A DNA stretch of 64,000 nt from Opacimonas viscosa (GTDB lineage Bacteria; Pseudomonadota; Gammaproteobacteria; Enterobacterales; Alteromonadaceae): NCBI RefSeq assembly GCF_024199005.1, contig NZ_JANATA010000001.1:248001-312000 (forward strand), written 5' to 3'. Positions 25,547-34,909 of the stretch are shown here, in pieces. Position 1 is the first letter of the stretch. Each line of letters opens with the position of its first letter. Both the position numbers and the translations under genes were made by a program. Below the pieces are notes generated by a model, which saw nothing but the letters and a program-made list of their open reading frames with translations, ran no database searches and was not told where the DNA came from.

Positions 25547-27109
25547 CTACCACCAAGTTACGTAAAGTAAAACTAATATTGAAACGCAAACCCACGACGC
25601 TATGTTGAAAGTTCGCTTAGTCGCAAAAGAAATATTAGCCAGAGAAACAGACTCGTCGTTCTTTGGTGCTTCGCTCAATAATGAAACTAACACGGCAAGT
25701 AGTATACAAACCAAAAACACAATGCCCACACGGTCCATAAATGGTAATTCCGGCCACGCTATTTTTAAAGCGAATGATAAGATAGCAGAACCTAAGGCGG
25801 CTGATAGCGCCCCCAAAGAGTTCGTTCTTTTCCAAAACATACCAAGTAAGAAAATAACAACAATACCTGGAGTAAACATGCCAGTGAACTCTTGAATGTA
25901 CTGGAACGCTTGGTCGAACTTTCCTAGCAAAGGCTGCGCAGTTGCTAGCGCGATTGCCATCGCCGCAACAGTCGTTAATCTTCCAACCCAAACATAGTGA
26001 CTTTGTGACTTTTCTTTCACAATTGGTCGATAAAGATCCATTGTAAAAATAGTCGAGATACTGTTTGTCATCGACGCCAAGCTCGAAACGATTGCGGCCA
26101 CTAATGCCGCAAATACTAGGCCTTTCAAACCTTCAGGCATCAGGTTCATCATAGATGGATAAGCTTCATCAGGCTTACTCAGTTCAGGGTATAAAACAAC
26201 AGCAGCAATACCTGGTAGAACGACAATAATTGGCATTAGTAATTTTAAGTATGCAGCAAACACAATCCCCTTTTGAGCTTCACCAATATTTTTAGCTGCC
26301 AATGCACGTTGAATTATATATTGGTTAAAGCCCCAATAACTGAAATTCATGACCCACAAGCCACCAATCAAGACTGATATACCGGGTAAACTCATGTAAT
26401 TCGGATTATCAGGAGATAAAATCATGTCAAAGTGCCCAGGTACCCTTTCTGTAAGGATTCCAAAACCTGCGAGCATTCCTTCGCCTCCTGAAACAGCGTC
26501 CAATGCCAGATAACTCAGCATCAAACCACCGAATACGAGTAAAACCACTTGTAAGATATCGGTATATGCAACGGCCTTTAACCCTCCATACATGGAGTAG
26601 GCGATGGAAAACAAAACGAGTAAGGTCATTCCGGTCAACCAATCAATACCAGCGACGGTTTCAATTGTCAGTCCACCTAACCACAAAACGGCCGTTAAAT
26701 TAACAAAGACATAAACCAACAGCCAAAATATCGCCAACACCGTTTTAACCTTTTTGTCAAAACGACGTTCTAAATACTGAGGCATTGTGTAGATCTTGTT
26801 TTCCAAGAATATTGGAAGCAGATATTTACCCACCAGAATAAGGGTTATCGCAGCCATCCATTCATAAGATGCTATGGCCAAGCCCAGCGCGTAGCCAGAA
26901 CCAGACATGCCGATTATCTGTTCAGCGGAAATATTAGACGCAATCAGCGATGCGCCTATTGCCCACCAAGGTAGCGCCTTACTCGCCAAAAAGTAGTCTT
27001 CCGTATTAAGCGTTTTGTCGTCGTTTTTACGTGAAATCCAAAGTGCAATAGCAAGCAATATTATTGCGTAAGATATGAATATACCTGTATCTAATGAAGA
27101 TAATTGCAT
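25547..27109 (-). CDS. Na+/galactose symporter, SSS family (vSGLT-like)
   Basis: Sodium:solute symporter of 520 residues with about 14 helices, closely resembling the Vibrio galactose transporter vSGLT along its whole length (WWAIGASLIASNISAEQ, YEWMAAITL, FNQYIIQR, YLKLLMP, FQYIQEFTG). As I recall the vSGLT structure, galactose is held by Q69, E88, S91, N260, K294 and Q428 with gating Y263. Equivalents are all visible (Gln64, Glu83, and the Asn, Tyr, Lys and Gln in the motifs above) except that the Ser91 position is Ala86 here. It should carry the galactose released by the GH5 and GH2 enzymes into the cell. Confidence 0.88.
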   Translation of the reverse strand: MQLSSLDTGIFISYAIILLAIALWISRKNDDKTLNTEDYFLASKALPWWAIGASLIASNISAEQIIGMSGSGYALGLAIASYEWMAAITLILVGKYLLPIFLENKIYTMPQYLERRFDKKVKTVLAIFWLLVYVFVNLTAVLWLGGLTIETVAGIDWLTGMTLLVLFSIAYSMYGGLKAVAYTDILQVVLLVFGGLMLSYLALDAVSGGEGMLAGFGILTERVPGHFDMILSPDNPNYMSLPGISVLIGGLWVMNFSYWGFNQYIIQRALAAKNIGEAQKGIVFAAYLKLLMPIIVVLPGIAAVVLYPELSKPDEAYPSMMNLMPEGLKGLVFAALVAAIVSSLASMTNSISTIFTMDLYRPIVKEKSQSHYVWVGRLTTVAAMAIALATAQPLLGKFDQAFQYIQEFTGMFTPGIVVIFLLGMFWKRTNSLGALSAALGSAILSFALKIAWPELPFMDRVGIVFLVCILLAVLVSLLSEAPKNDESVSLANISFATKRTFNIASWVCVSILVLLYVTWW

Positions 27110-27117
27110 ACGGCCTC

Positions 27118-29463
27118 CTACAACTTAATTTCTGCGGTCATTGCGGGGTTACCAGTAACTTGGGCCCTAATCGAACCGCCAGTAAAACCACGTTTAAGTT
27201 TAATCAATGCCGATGCAAAACCTCGCTTAGTGACTATCGGACCAGGGTTGACGACTTCCGCCCCACCAGAAACAACAAAGTTTACTTCTACGCCGTTTTC
27301 TAAACTTGGGTTACCTTGAATATCTAACAATTCAGCATGTACAAACACAACATCATTTTCGACTATTGGTTTACCAGCCGTATCAATATGCAGCTTAACC
27401 TGGCTCGAGTCAGAAGGTGTAACCACTTTGTGAGTCGCTACTAGTTTGTCGTCAATATACGCTTTTGCAACAAGCTCACCAGCTTCGAACTCAGGGACGC
27501 TGAAATAGAAAGGAGGATGAGCTAAGTGTTTAGAAATACTGTCAATCGTAGGCGTGTTCGATCCAACTAGCTGACCGTTCAAATACAATTCAACTTTTTG
27601 TGAATTGCTAAAGACACGAACCTTGTTACTCGATCCTACTTTCCAGTCACTCGCGATAAAAACCATCGGCCCAGATTCGTATTGCGAGGAAACGATCTTT
27701 GGTGAACGCTGAGACTGGAAGAAGTAATAAGAATATTTAGGCAAACGATAAATACTTGAAATGCCAGATGCTTCTAAGTCATCTGCATAACCTCGGTTAT
27801 AATCAAACATAACCCAGTAACCATCAGAATAGGCAGGCGTCGACAAGTTATCATTGTGTGCTTCTTGCACATTTGTTGCTTGTTGCAACAAGCGTTTTTC
27901 GCCAGATCCCAATAATTGTCTGCTGGTACGCTCTTCCTCTTTGAGATTGCCCCAAGCGTCTTGGTTCAAACCGGCATTTTGCGCGTAATATTCCCAATCG
28001 CCATATTCAGAGACGTTATATGGCTGAGTAGGCTCTTCATAGTGCTGCATTCTATGCTGTCGTGCTTGTAGATAGATGTCGTACTCTGGTTGCCAGCCCG
28101 CAGAAAAAGCGCCCGGATACTCAGCCTCAACAATACCATCTAGTTCCGAGATGAAGTCTTCCGGCATCCACGATTCATTTAATGAACACTCCCAAGCTAA
28201 TACGCTAGCGTGGTTGCGGTCACGGCGAAGAAGATCACGACACGTCTGAAAGATCTGCTGTTGAAACTCGGGGAAAGGCGAATAATATTGCCAACCCAAA
28301 ATAGCATCTACCAATACTAGACCAAGCTCGTCGGCAGCATCCATAAACGCCTTTGAATGGGGATAATGAGACAAACGAACATAATCAAATCCGGCTGATT
28401 TTATTTTTACCGCATCTCGATAATCCGCATTTGGAGAAGTTGCATAACCAAGATGCGGGTATTCTTGGTGACGATTAACACCGCGCAAGAAAGTCACTTC
28501 ACCATTTATCAATAACTCATGTTTCTCGTTAAAAGTAAATTGACGAATACCAATACGAGTAGAATCAACATCTAATATCTGATCCTGTTGGCGTATCTGG
28601 GTCTTCAATGTGTATAGATGCGGGTGGTCAGGGTGCCATAGACGTGCATTGTTTACCGTTATCTCTTGTTCATGCTGTTTCGCGTTGGTAGCATCCAAAG
28701 ACAGAGATTTACTGGTTATAGATACGCGTTGACCGTCAAACCAAAGCTCTTGAACCAACTCAATAGGTTGTTCAGTCGGCGAGCTATTTTGGATGTGGGT
28801 ACGAACCTTGATTTTTGCTTCATTCTTATCAATAGATTCTGTCGTAACAAAAATACCACCTGAAGCGGCTTCGTTTACATACACTGGATCAGTAATATAG
28901 ACGGGCCCCTCAACGATGAGGTTGACGTCACGGTACAAACCACCGTAGGTATTAAAATCAAGAAGGTGCATTGGTTTTGGGCCAGTCACCCAATTATCCA
29001 GATTGTTAAGTTTAACTTTTAGCTCAACGTTTGACTGCCCTGCGTAGTTTGAAATATCAAACTGAAATGGCAAATAACCCCCTAGGTGTTTTCCTAGGTA
29101 AGTATCGTTTATCCATACTTCCGCAACATTCATTGCGCCCTCAAACTTTACAAACAAGTTTTGTTTATTGCTATAAGCGCTTAAATCCATCGATTTGCGA
29201 TACAAAGCAATGCCTTGCCATTGTTCATTTACCAACAATGGCTCAACTTTTGGAGTATGAGGTAATTGTACTATCTGCCATTTTGAATCCGATGGTTCAA
29301 TGGAGTCTTGTAAGTATTCTGATCGTTGAAATTGCCAGTCTTGATTCAAAGAAACAATTGCAGGTGCGCTTTCCGCTATTGTTTGTGACGGCACCTTTAT
29401 CTTGTCCTGCTGACAAGCTGCTAGCGTGAATAATGAGATGGCGAAAAAGGCTATGGCACGCAT
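27118..29463 (-). CDS. Beta-galactosidase, GH2 family lipoprotein
   Basis: 781 residues. Lipoprotein signal with lipobox LAAC (Cys17), so the enzyme is periplasmic or outer-membrane anchored. Domains in order: GH2 sugar-binding jelly roll (about 38-190), Ig-like domain (about 195-305), TIM barrel (about 310-600) and a C-terminal beta region (about 610-781, DUF4982-like). The acid/base is Glu430 (CSLNESW) and the nucleophile Glu486 (SEYGDW). Beta-galactosidase is the best fit from the neighbouring galactose genes; glucuronidase or mannosidase cannot be excluded from sequence alone. Eight bases ahead of the symporter gene, so co-transcribed. Confidence 0.82.
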   Translation of the reverse strand: MRAIAFFAISLFTLAACQQDKIKVPSQTIAESAPAIVSLNQDWQFQRSEYLQDSIEPSDSKWQIVQLPHTPKVEPLLVNEQWQGIALYRKSMDLSAYSNKQNLFVKFEGAMNVAEVWINDTYLGKHLGGYLPFQFDISNYAGQSNVELKVKLNNLDNWVTGPKPMHLLDFNTYGGLYRDVNLIVEGPVYITDPVYVNEAASGGIFVTTESIDKNEAKIKVRTHIQNSSPTEQPIELVQELWFDGQRVSITSKSLSLDATNAKQHEQEITVNNARLWHPDHPHLYTLKTQIRQQDQILDVDSTRIGIRQFTFNEKHELLINGEVTFLRGVNRHQEYPHLGYATSPNADYRDAVKIKSAGFDYVRLSHYPHSKAFMDAADELGLVLVDAILGWQYYSPFPEFQQQIFQTCRDLLRRDRNHASVLAWECSLNESWMPEDFISELDGIVEAEYPGAFSAGWQPEYDIYLQARQHRMQHYEEPTQPYNVSEYGDWEYYAQNAGLNQDAWGNLKEEERTSRQLLGSGEKRLLQQATNVQEAHNDNLSTPAYSDGYWVMFDYNRGYADDLEASGISSIYRLPKYSYYFFQSQRSPKIVSSQYESGPMVFIASDWKVGSSNKVRVFSNSQKVELYLNGQLVGSNTPTIDSISKHLAHPPFYFSVPEFEAGELVAKAYIDDKLVATHKVVTPSDSSQVKLHIDTAGKPIVENDVVFVHAELLDIQGNPSLENGVEVNFVVSGGAEVVNPGPIVTKRGFASALIKLKRGFTGGSIRAQVTGNPAMTAEIKL

Positions 29464-29496
29464 AATCGACCTCGTTTGTTTTAAATTGAGAAAAAG

Positions 29497-29523
29497 GAAA
29501 AGCGGCCTCCAGAACCGGAGGCC
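29497..29523 (-). terminator. Terminator/attenuator between the TonB receptor and GH2 genes
   Basis: Minus-strand stem GGCCTCC / GGAGGCC with loop GGTTCT followed by GCTTTT. It starts eight bases after the receptor stop and precedes the hydrolase/transport genes. Partial read-through would give more receptor than enzyme. Confidence 0.75.
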
Positions 29524-29530
29524 TTAAGAA

Positions 29531-32224
29531 TTAAAGAGAATAGTTAAAACCGATTAGGAAGCGGCGACCCCATTCATTGTATTGAGCTGGGCGAGTGGTA
29601 TCGTTGTCATAATAAGAAACCGCTGGCTCATTGGTTAGGTTCTGAGCCTGTAAAGTCAACTTCAGGTTTTCAGTTAACTCGTAACCAAAGCTTACGTCCA
29701 CGGTCGCTTCTGCTTCAGCCAAAGCGATTTTTTCTGGCTCCCAACTACTTACTGTGGTGTATTCACTTCGATAGTTGTATGAAACGCGGGCATCAAAACC
29801 CGATTTGTAATACCACAATGTGAAATTACCAACATGTTCAGATAAACCACCTAACGCAAACGGATTATTTTCAGGGTAAAACTCTTTGACATCACTATCA
29901 GCGTAAGAGTAGTTTGCATAGACCCCCAAGCCATCAAATGGATAAGGCAGGAACGTCAGTGACTGTTGATAAAGAACCTCTGCACCTTTAATAGTTCCCC
30001 CATCGCCATTCGCGGGGCCTGTCAGTGGCATCTCCACATCACCTACTACAATTGTATCTTGTGTGCGACCAATATGAGTCTCAAGGTCTTTATAGTAAGT
30101 ATTGATTGCGATAGCCGCGTCATCGCCAAAGTAATACTCGTAACTAATATCAACTTGGTTGGCGATAAACGGGTCTAAGGTTGGGTTACCACCACTTGCC
30201 GCGGGCGGCACAACCGTTGAATCGATATCGAAACCAGTGCGCATCTCAATAAGTGGTGGACGAGACATGGTACGAGCAGCGCCGATACGAACCTGAGAGT
30301 CTTCTGAAAGTGTAAACAACAAGTTAACAGAAGGTAACAGCTCACTGTAATCGTGCTCGATAGTGACAGGGTTTAGTGATACTACTTCATACCAGTCAAT
30401 ATCATTGTCCGTTTGCCATCCTTCGCTCACTCTTTGAGTACCCGATGACGTAACCTCTGTCGATACATAACGAATACCCGCATTACCGCTATATTCTAGG
30501 CCAAACAGTTCACCGGTTAGACGAACCATTGCGTAGAGAGCGGTGTTGTCCTCTTCAATTTGCCACGACGCCACGTCATTTCGAGTCCCCGTTGAACGGT
30601 CAGCTAAACCACCGAACACATTGTTTGCGACAGAGTGCCAATCGTTAAGGCCTACTAGTGAAGGCGCTACAATTTTATCGCCCAAGTCGTAAGCTATAGC
30701 GTTATCAGCATAAGCTAGGTCATTGACTACATCACGAGACCAACTGACTTCATCGTTTGCTTTTTCGCGTTGCGAAATTCGCCCACCGAATGAGACCAAC
30801 TCAATATGACCCCAGTCAACCATTCGTTCAACGTCTAAAGAAAAGTTCAGCATTTCATCGGTTAACTCTCTGTCTTGGTCAGCAGCCATAGCGCTGAAAG
30901 AATACAAAGCTGGATCGGAGATATTTGTGTTGGTTAATCCATTGTCTGGATTTTCTTGTAACCAAACGGAAAGTTGGTCGGCGTCATGTGTGCTCCAACC
31001 GAGTTCGTATGCGTCGCCATTGTAGTTAGAAGTGATGTCCACCCAGACCGATTCAATGCTAGCTTCAGAATAACCAAGATCGGCTTTAACCAACCAGTCA
31101 TTTCGCTGCCATTCAAGTTTTACACCTGTGCTTAACAATTCATTTTCTTGAAACCACATCGCATTGTGGATGGAATGGCTCGCCCAAGGAAGTGCACCTT
31201 CTACCAACTGTTCGCCGCCGAACTCACTTGAAATTATGATTGGACTAGTTTGAGAATTGTTATAAGCCCAATTTTGCCCACCTTGCCAGTCGCCCCAACT
31301 GTCAAAGTACATTTGGTCTTCTTGCTCTTGGATATCGAATTTGGAATAGAAGGTATCAAAAAGTATGTTAATTTCGTCGTTTGGTTCCCACTCAAGAATA
31401 ACAAGACCACCTAAACGTTCATTGTTACCCATTTTTGAGTCTATTTGACCTCCCCACGGCTTAGCTTCAGTTACGCCATTGCCATCTACATCCCCCTGAT
31501 TTGCAGGTGTGTTGTTATAGTTCCAAGATTCTATGCCTCTTTGAATTGAAGGTTGTTCTTGAGTGGATAATCCCAAAGCAATACCAAAACTATCGTTTAT
31601 CTGGGTGACATAACTAATGTTTGCTCTACTGCCCTGTGCATCGGCGTTAGGCAGGTCGTCGGCTAGTTCGTAATGCATGACACTAGCGCCCACGTTGAAA
31701 ATTGATGTGTCCTTTGAAAGAGGTTTTACGAAGTTCATGTTTACCAATCCAGCAATACCGCCTTCTACTTGGTTTGCCATTGGTGTTTTATACACTTCAA
31801 CTGAGCTAATGAGCTCAGACGGAAATTGTTCGTAGCGTACATCGCGACTAGGTTCAGCGCTCACTAATTCTCGATTATTTAAGGTAGCCGCGTTTAATCT
31901 AGGCCCTAAACCTCTAATCGATAAGCGGCTCGCATTACCTCGGTCGCGATCAGCTGCAACACCAGGCAAACGCGCTATTGCGTCAGTAATAGTGACGTCA
32001 GGCAAGATTCCTAAGTCATCAGCTGAAACGAACTCAACGGTAGATTCAGAATGACGTTTGTTTCTAAGCGCTTGGTTTAATGTAGAACCAAAACCTTTAA
32101 TTTCAATTACTTCGATATCTTTTTCTGCTTCGACTTTGGCCGTGTCATCAGCCAAAGCAAGCGGACTATTTAATACTTGTAGTACTGCTAGGGATAAACC
32201 AGCTAATTTAAATTTAGTATTCAT
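29531..32224 (-). CDS. TonB-dependent outer-membrane receptor
   Basis: 897 residues: signal peptide ending LALA (about 25), TonB-box-like IEVIEIKGFG at about 37-46, plug domain (about 55-170, VSADDLGILPDVTITDAIARLPGV, LSIRGLGPRLNAATLNNREL, EGGIAGLVNM) and a 22-strand barrel with RVSYNYRSEY and the terminal FLIGFNYSL. It belongs to the large receptors seen in Alteromonadales polysaccharide loci and should import galactooligosaccharides using TonB energy. The ligand is inferred only from the neighbouring GH5, GH2 and gal genes. Confidence 0.85.
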   Translation of the reverse strand: MNTKFKLAGLSLAVLQVLNSPLALADDTAKVEAEKDIEVIEIKGFGSTLNQALRNKRHSESTVEFVSADDLGILPDVTITDAIARLPGVAADRDRGNASRLSIRGLGPRLNAATLNNRELVSAEPSRDVRYEQFPSELISSVEVYKTPMANQVEGGIAGLVNMNFVKPLSKDTSIFNVGASVMHYELADDLPNADAQGSRANISYVTQINDSFGIALGLSTQEQPSIQRGIESWNYNNTPANQGDVDGNGVTEAKPWGGQIDSKMGNNERLGGLVILEWEPNDEINILFDTFYSKFDIQEQEDQMYFDSWGDWQGGQNWAYNNSQTSPIIISSEFGGEQLVEGALPWASHSIHNAMWFQENELLSTGVKLEWQRNDWLVKADLGYSEASIESVWVDITSNYNGDAYELGWSTHDADQLSVWLQENPDNGLTNTNISDPALYSFSAMAADQDRELTDEMLNFSLDVERMVDWGHIELVSFGGRISQREKANDEVSWSRDVVNDLAYADNAIAYDLGDKIVAPSLVGLNDWHSVANNVFGGLADRSTGTRNDVASWQIEEDNTALYAMVRLTGELFGLEYSGNAGIRYVSTEVTSSGTQRVSEGWQTDNDIDWYEVVSLNPVTIEHDYSELLPSVNLLFTLSEDSQVRIGAARTMSRPPLIEMRTGFDIDSTVVPPAASGGNPTLDPFIANQVDISYEYYFGDDAAIAINTYYKDLETHIGRTQDTIVVGDVEMPLTGPANGDGGTIKGAEVLYQQSLTFLPYPFDGLGVYANYSYADSDVKEFYPENNPFALGGLSEHVGNFTLWYYKSGFDARVSYNYRSEYTTVSSWEPEKIALAEAEATVDVSFGYELTENLKLTLQAQNLTNEPAVSYYDNDTTRPAQYNEWGRRFLIGFNYSL

Positions 32225-32460
32225 TCGTAATCACCTGTTGTGCATAACATTAGTTGTTATTTTTTAAATATTCAAACGTTGCCTGGGTAACGCTGATGGA
32301 TATTTATACCAGCAAGAGGTAAACATAACAAGATCATTTTACCCTTTGTTAACCTTTTGTTTACCAAGTGCATCTAAACCTTTAATTTAAATAGCTATTT
32401 TTATAGTGGGATTCTAGAATTCCTGAATAAGAGACTCTTCTAGACTTAGTTTTAAACAAT
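32225..32460 (-). promoter_or_regulatory. Control region of the TonB receptor operon with LacI-type half-sites
   Basis: The gap upstream of the receptor has TTCAAACGTTGCC (32271-32283), similar to the gal operators near 38211, and several GGTAAAC/GGTTAAC half-sites (on the minus strand between 32317 and 32365). They are probable binding sites for one or both LacI-family regulators. No core promoter could be fixed. Confidence 0.45.
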
Positions 32461-32463
32461 GAA

Positions 32464-32494
32464 AAAGGTAAACAAATCAGATTTGTTTACCTTT
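32464..32494 (-). terminator. Hairpin after lacI-type gene 1 (terminator, possibly also operator)
   Basis: Perfect 14-bp inverted repeat AAAGGTAAACAAAT / ATTTGTTTACCTTT with a 3-base loop. On the minus strand it ends in a T-run, as a terminator for the regulator gene. Each arm also contains GGTAAAC, the half-site of the gal operators. Confidence 0.6.
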
Positions 32495-32560
32495 CCTAAA
32501 AAATACTAAGAATGAGATTCTAAAAAACTAGAACTCTATTTCGACGGTGCTTTAATCATG

Positions 32561-33553
32561 CTAGGTCGATTGGCGTTTAACCAATTCGGATACAAAAAGG
32601 TGGGTTTGTTTAGAGTGTTTTGGCGAGTCATCCAGAAGTGTTTTAGATAAATTGACAGCATATTTTGCCATTTCTTCTATTGGGTACGCCATGGTAGAAA
32701 GCTTGGGTAAACACGCTTTTGCTATTGGTAGATCATCAAAGCCTAACACCGCAACTTCTTCCGGCACTCTGATGCCAGCTTCATTAAGTGCGTGAATAGC
32801 CCCTATTCCCATTAAGTCATTGTAAGCAATTATCGCTGTAAATGAATTCCCGGAATTAATGAGTTCTAGTGTCGCCTCAATCCCACCTTCAATATTGGCA
32901 GCGGCTTCAAAAATCATATCTTTTTCTAAGTTCAGTCCGTTCAACAACATCGCTTGTTTTGTTCCCATCAACCGGGCATTAGGGTCACCGTTCTGATAGA
33001 TACTGCTTATTACTGCGATTTTTTTATGTCCTGATTCAATTAGAAAATTAGCCCCTTTTTGCGCACTCGATATATTATCAAACCACACACATCGCTCAGA
33101 GATTGATGGGACAAACCGATTGATTAGGACTAGACCAGGAATTTTATTCGCTAATGATTCGAGTTCTTTTTCCTCGGTGTATTCACTGTGCAAGATGATT
33201 GATTGGCAGCCTTGCTCTAATAACGAGTTAATTGATTGTAATTCGGATTCTTTTTCGTATAGAGAGTTACAAATCATTAGGTTACAGCCTAATTCTCTCG
33301 CAGCTTCTTCAGCGCCAGCAGCTAATAACCCAAAAAAAGTCATAGATATTTTAGGAGTAACTAGGCCTATAATTGGAGCGTTGTTTACCGGAGTATTAGA
33401 CTTTTTACTACCGCCTTCATATCCCAGCTCTTTTATTACCTTAGTCACACGCGCACGACACTGCTCACCAACCTTTCCTTGACCATTCACCACACGAGAT
33501 ACGGTTGCGGTAGAAACACCAGCCACTTTAGCTACATCTCTTATAGTTACCAC
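32561..33553 (-). CDS. LacI-family transcriptional regulator 1 (galactoside locus)
   Basis: 330 residues. N-terminal HTH VTIRDVAKVAGVSTATVSRVVNG, hinge/linker, then a periplasmic-binding-protein-like effector domain (IGLVTPKISMTFFG ... FDDLPIAKACLPKLS). I chose the GTG at 33553 because it gives the canonical VTIRDVA start and has GGGA upstream; a TTG at 33568 adds five residues. It lies between the TonB receptor operon and galM and probably represses the receptor operon until a galactose-type inducer binds. Confidence 0.88.
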   Translation of the reverse strand: MVTIRDVAKVAGVSTATVSRVVNGQGKVGEQCRARVTKVIKELGYEGGSKKSNTPVNNAPIIGLVTPKISMTFFGLLAAGAEEAARELGCNLMICNSLYEKESELQSINSLLEQGCQSIILHSEYTEEKELESLANKIPGLVLINRFVPSISERCVWFDNISSAQKGANFLIESGHKKIAVISSIYQNGDPNARLMGTKQAMLLNGLNLEKDMIFEAAANIEGGIEATLELINSGNSFTAIIAYNDLMGIGAIHALNEAGIRVPEEVAVLGFDDLPIAKACLPKLSTMAYPIEEMAKYAVNLSKTLLDDSPKHSKQTHLFVSELVKRQST

Positions 33554-33910
33554 AATAGAGCTTCCCAATTCGCTTAAAACAATTAGGGTAACAAAATTAA
33601 GGAAAAAGGAAAACTGTTACCCTATTAATTTCTATACGTGATTATCCTATGTTGGCCTAGGTGTAATAAATTCTCCTCCTTCACGCAGCTTTGCTTGTCT
33701 CAGTTCAAATATATGCAAATGGCCTACGGTGCATTTTTTAACTAGAAGCTAATTTCCTGTTGAAGTTTACCCAAAAACTCTCTAATGCCATTCACGTTAA
33801 CAAACGTATTCTTAAATTGTATCTACCAATATCTCCAATCCAGTCAGGCACCCGAGTTCAAAGCCGTTCTAGAAATCATTAAGTAGACGAAGCGCTCTAC
33901 CTGCGACGCC
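33554..33910 (-). promoter_or_regulatory. Intergenic region galM / lacI-type gene 1 with inverted GGGTAACA pair
   Basis: 357 bp without a gene. TAGGGTAACA (33584-33593) and TGTTACCCTA (33615-33624) form a perfect 10-bp inverted pair 21 bases apart, just upstream of the regulator start; a site for autoregulation is likely. I see no coding potential or clear terminator for galM in the rest. Confidence 0.45.
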
Positions 33911-34909
33911 TTATCTGTTAGACGCCGTTTCAGAAAACTGATAACGAATGTAGCTTTCGTAGGTGTCGTCAGGTTGTAAAATCACACTTGGAAAGTGGGG
34001 TTGATTTACCGCATCTACATAACCATGACACTCAATGCACACACCTTGATAGGGAACAAATTCGCCACAGAGGAATTTTCCCGTGTAAACCTGAGCGGTT
34101 GGTTGGTCGGTAAAAACGTCCATTTTTATCCCGGTCGTTTTAGACGAGAGACTCGCTTTAGCTTCAGATGTCTCACCAAGCAGAACAAAACAATGATCTA
34201 GCCCCTGCTCTTGCTGAATTTGCTGATAGCTAGAATTTTCAATCAACTCGCCAATATTGACACCTGTTTTCAGATCTTTAGAAACTAATTCGCTAGACAA
34301 CAACTCCCCTGTCGGCACACCGATGCCGAGCCGCTCCAAAAACTGCTCACTTTGAACGTTCATCTCTAGAGATTTGGCCGTAGCCTCACCCAAGCTAAAA
34401 TACGCATGGTTAGTTAAATTAACTGGCGTAGCTTTGTTAGTGTTAGCTCGAAAGTGTATTTCCAACCCATTTTCATCAGTTAAGCAGTACTCGACTTGAA
34501 GTTTGAGCAACCCCGGAAATCCCCCTTGCATATCGTGGCTTTGGGCAGACAAAACCACTTTCTCGGAAGTGGCATTTTCCAAATCCATTTCCCAGTACTG
34601 AAAGGACAGATTACCGGTACCACCGTGCAATGTGTTGTCACCGTCGTTTTGATCAAGTGAATAGGTTTGCCCAGCTAGCTCAAAGGTGCCGCCGCCAATA
34701 CGATTGCAAACGCGGCCACACGTAGCACCAAGGTAAAACTCATCGGTTTCAAATCCTTCTGCCTTGTCATAAGCAACCAACATGGGTACTAACTGTTCAT
34801 TGATTGGACACCAGATCTGGCCAATTCGGGCACCGAGATTAAGAATTTCAACTTCCATTCCCGATGCGTTTTTCAGTACGTGGCGCTTAAGCCTAGTCAT
34901 GACTGACAT
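33911..34909 (-). CDS. galM: Aldose 1-epimerase GalM
   Basis: Mutarotase that interconverts beta- and alpha-D-galactose before GalK. 332 residues. Signature residues are in CGRVCNRIGGG, NLTNHAYFSLG (catalytic His) and the C-terminal FPSVILQPDDTYES (catalytic Glu region near the ECHGYVDAVNQP loop). The 5' end overlaps the galE 3' end by 17 bases. Last gene of galT-galK-galE-galM. Confidence 0.92.
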   Translation of the reverse strand: MSVMTRLKRHVLKNASGMEVEILNLGARIGQIWCPINEQLVPMLVAYDKAEGFETDEFYLGATCGRVCNRIGGGTFELAGQTYSLDQNDGDNTLHGGTGNLSFQYWEMDLENATSEKVVLSAQSHDMQGGFPGLLKLQVEYCLTDENGLEIHFRANTNKATPVNLTNHAYFSLGEATAKSLEMNVQSEQFLERLGIGVPTGELLSSELVSKDLKTGVNIGELIENSSYQQIQQEQGLDHCFVLLGETSEAKASLSSKTTGIKMDVFTDQPTAQVYTGKFLCGEFVPYQGVCIECHGYVDAVNQPHFPSVILQPDDTYESYIRYQFSETASNR

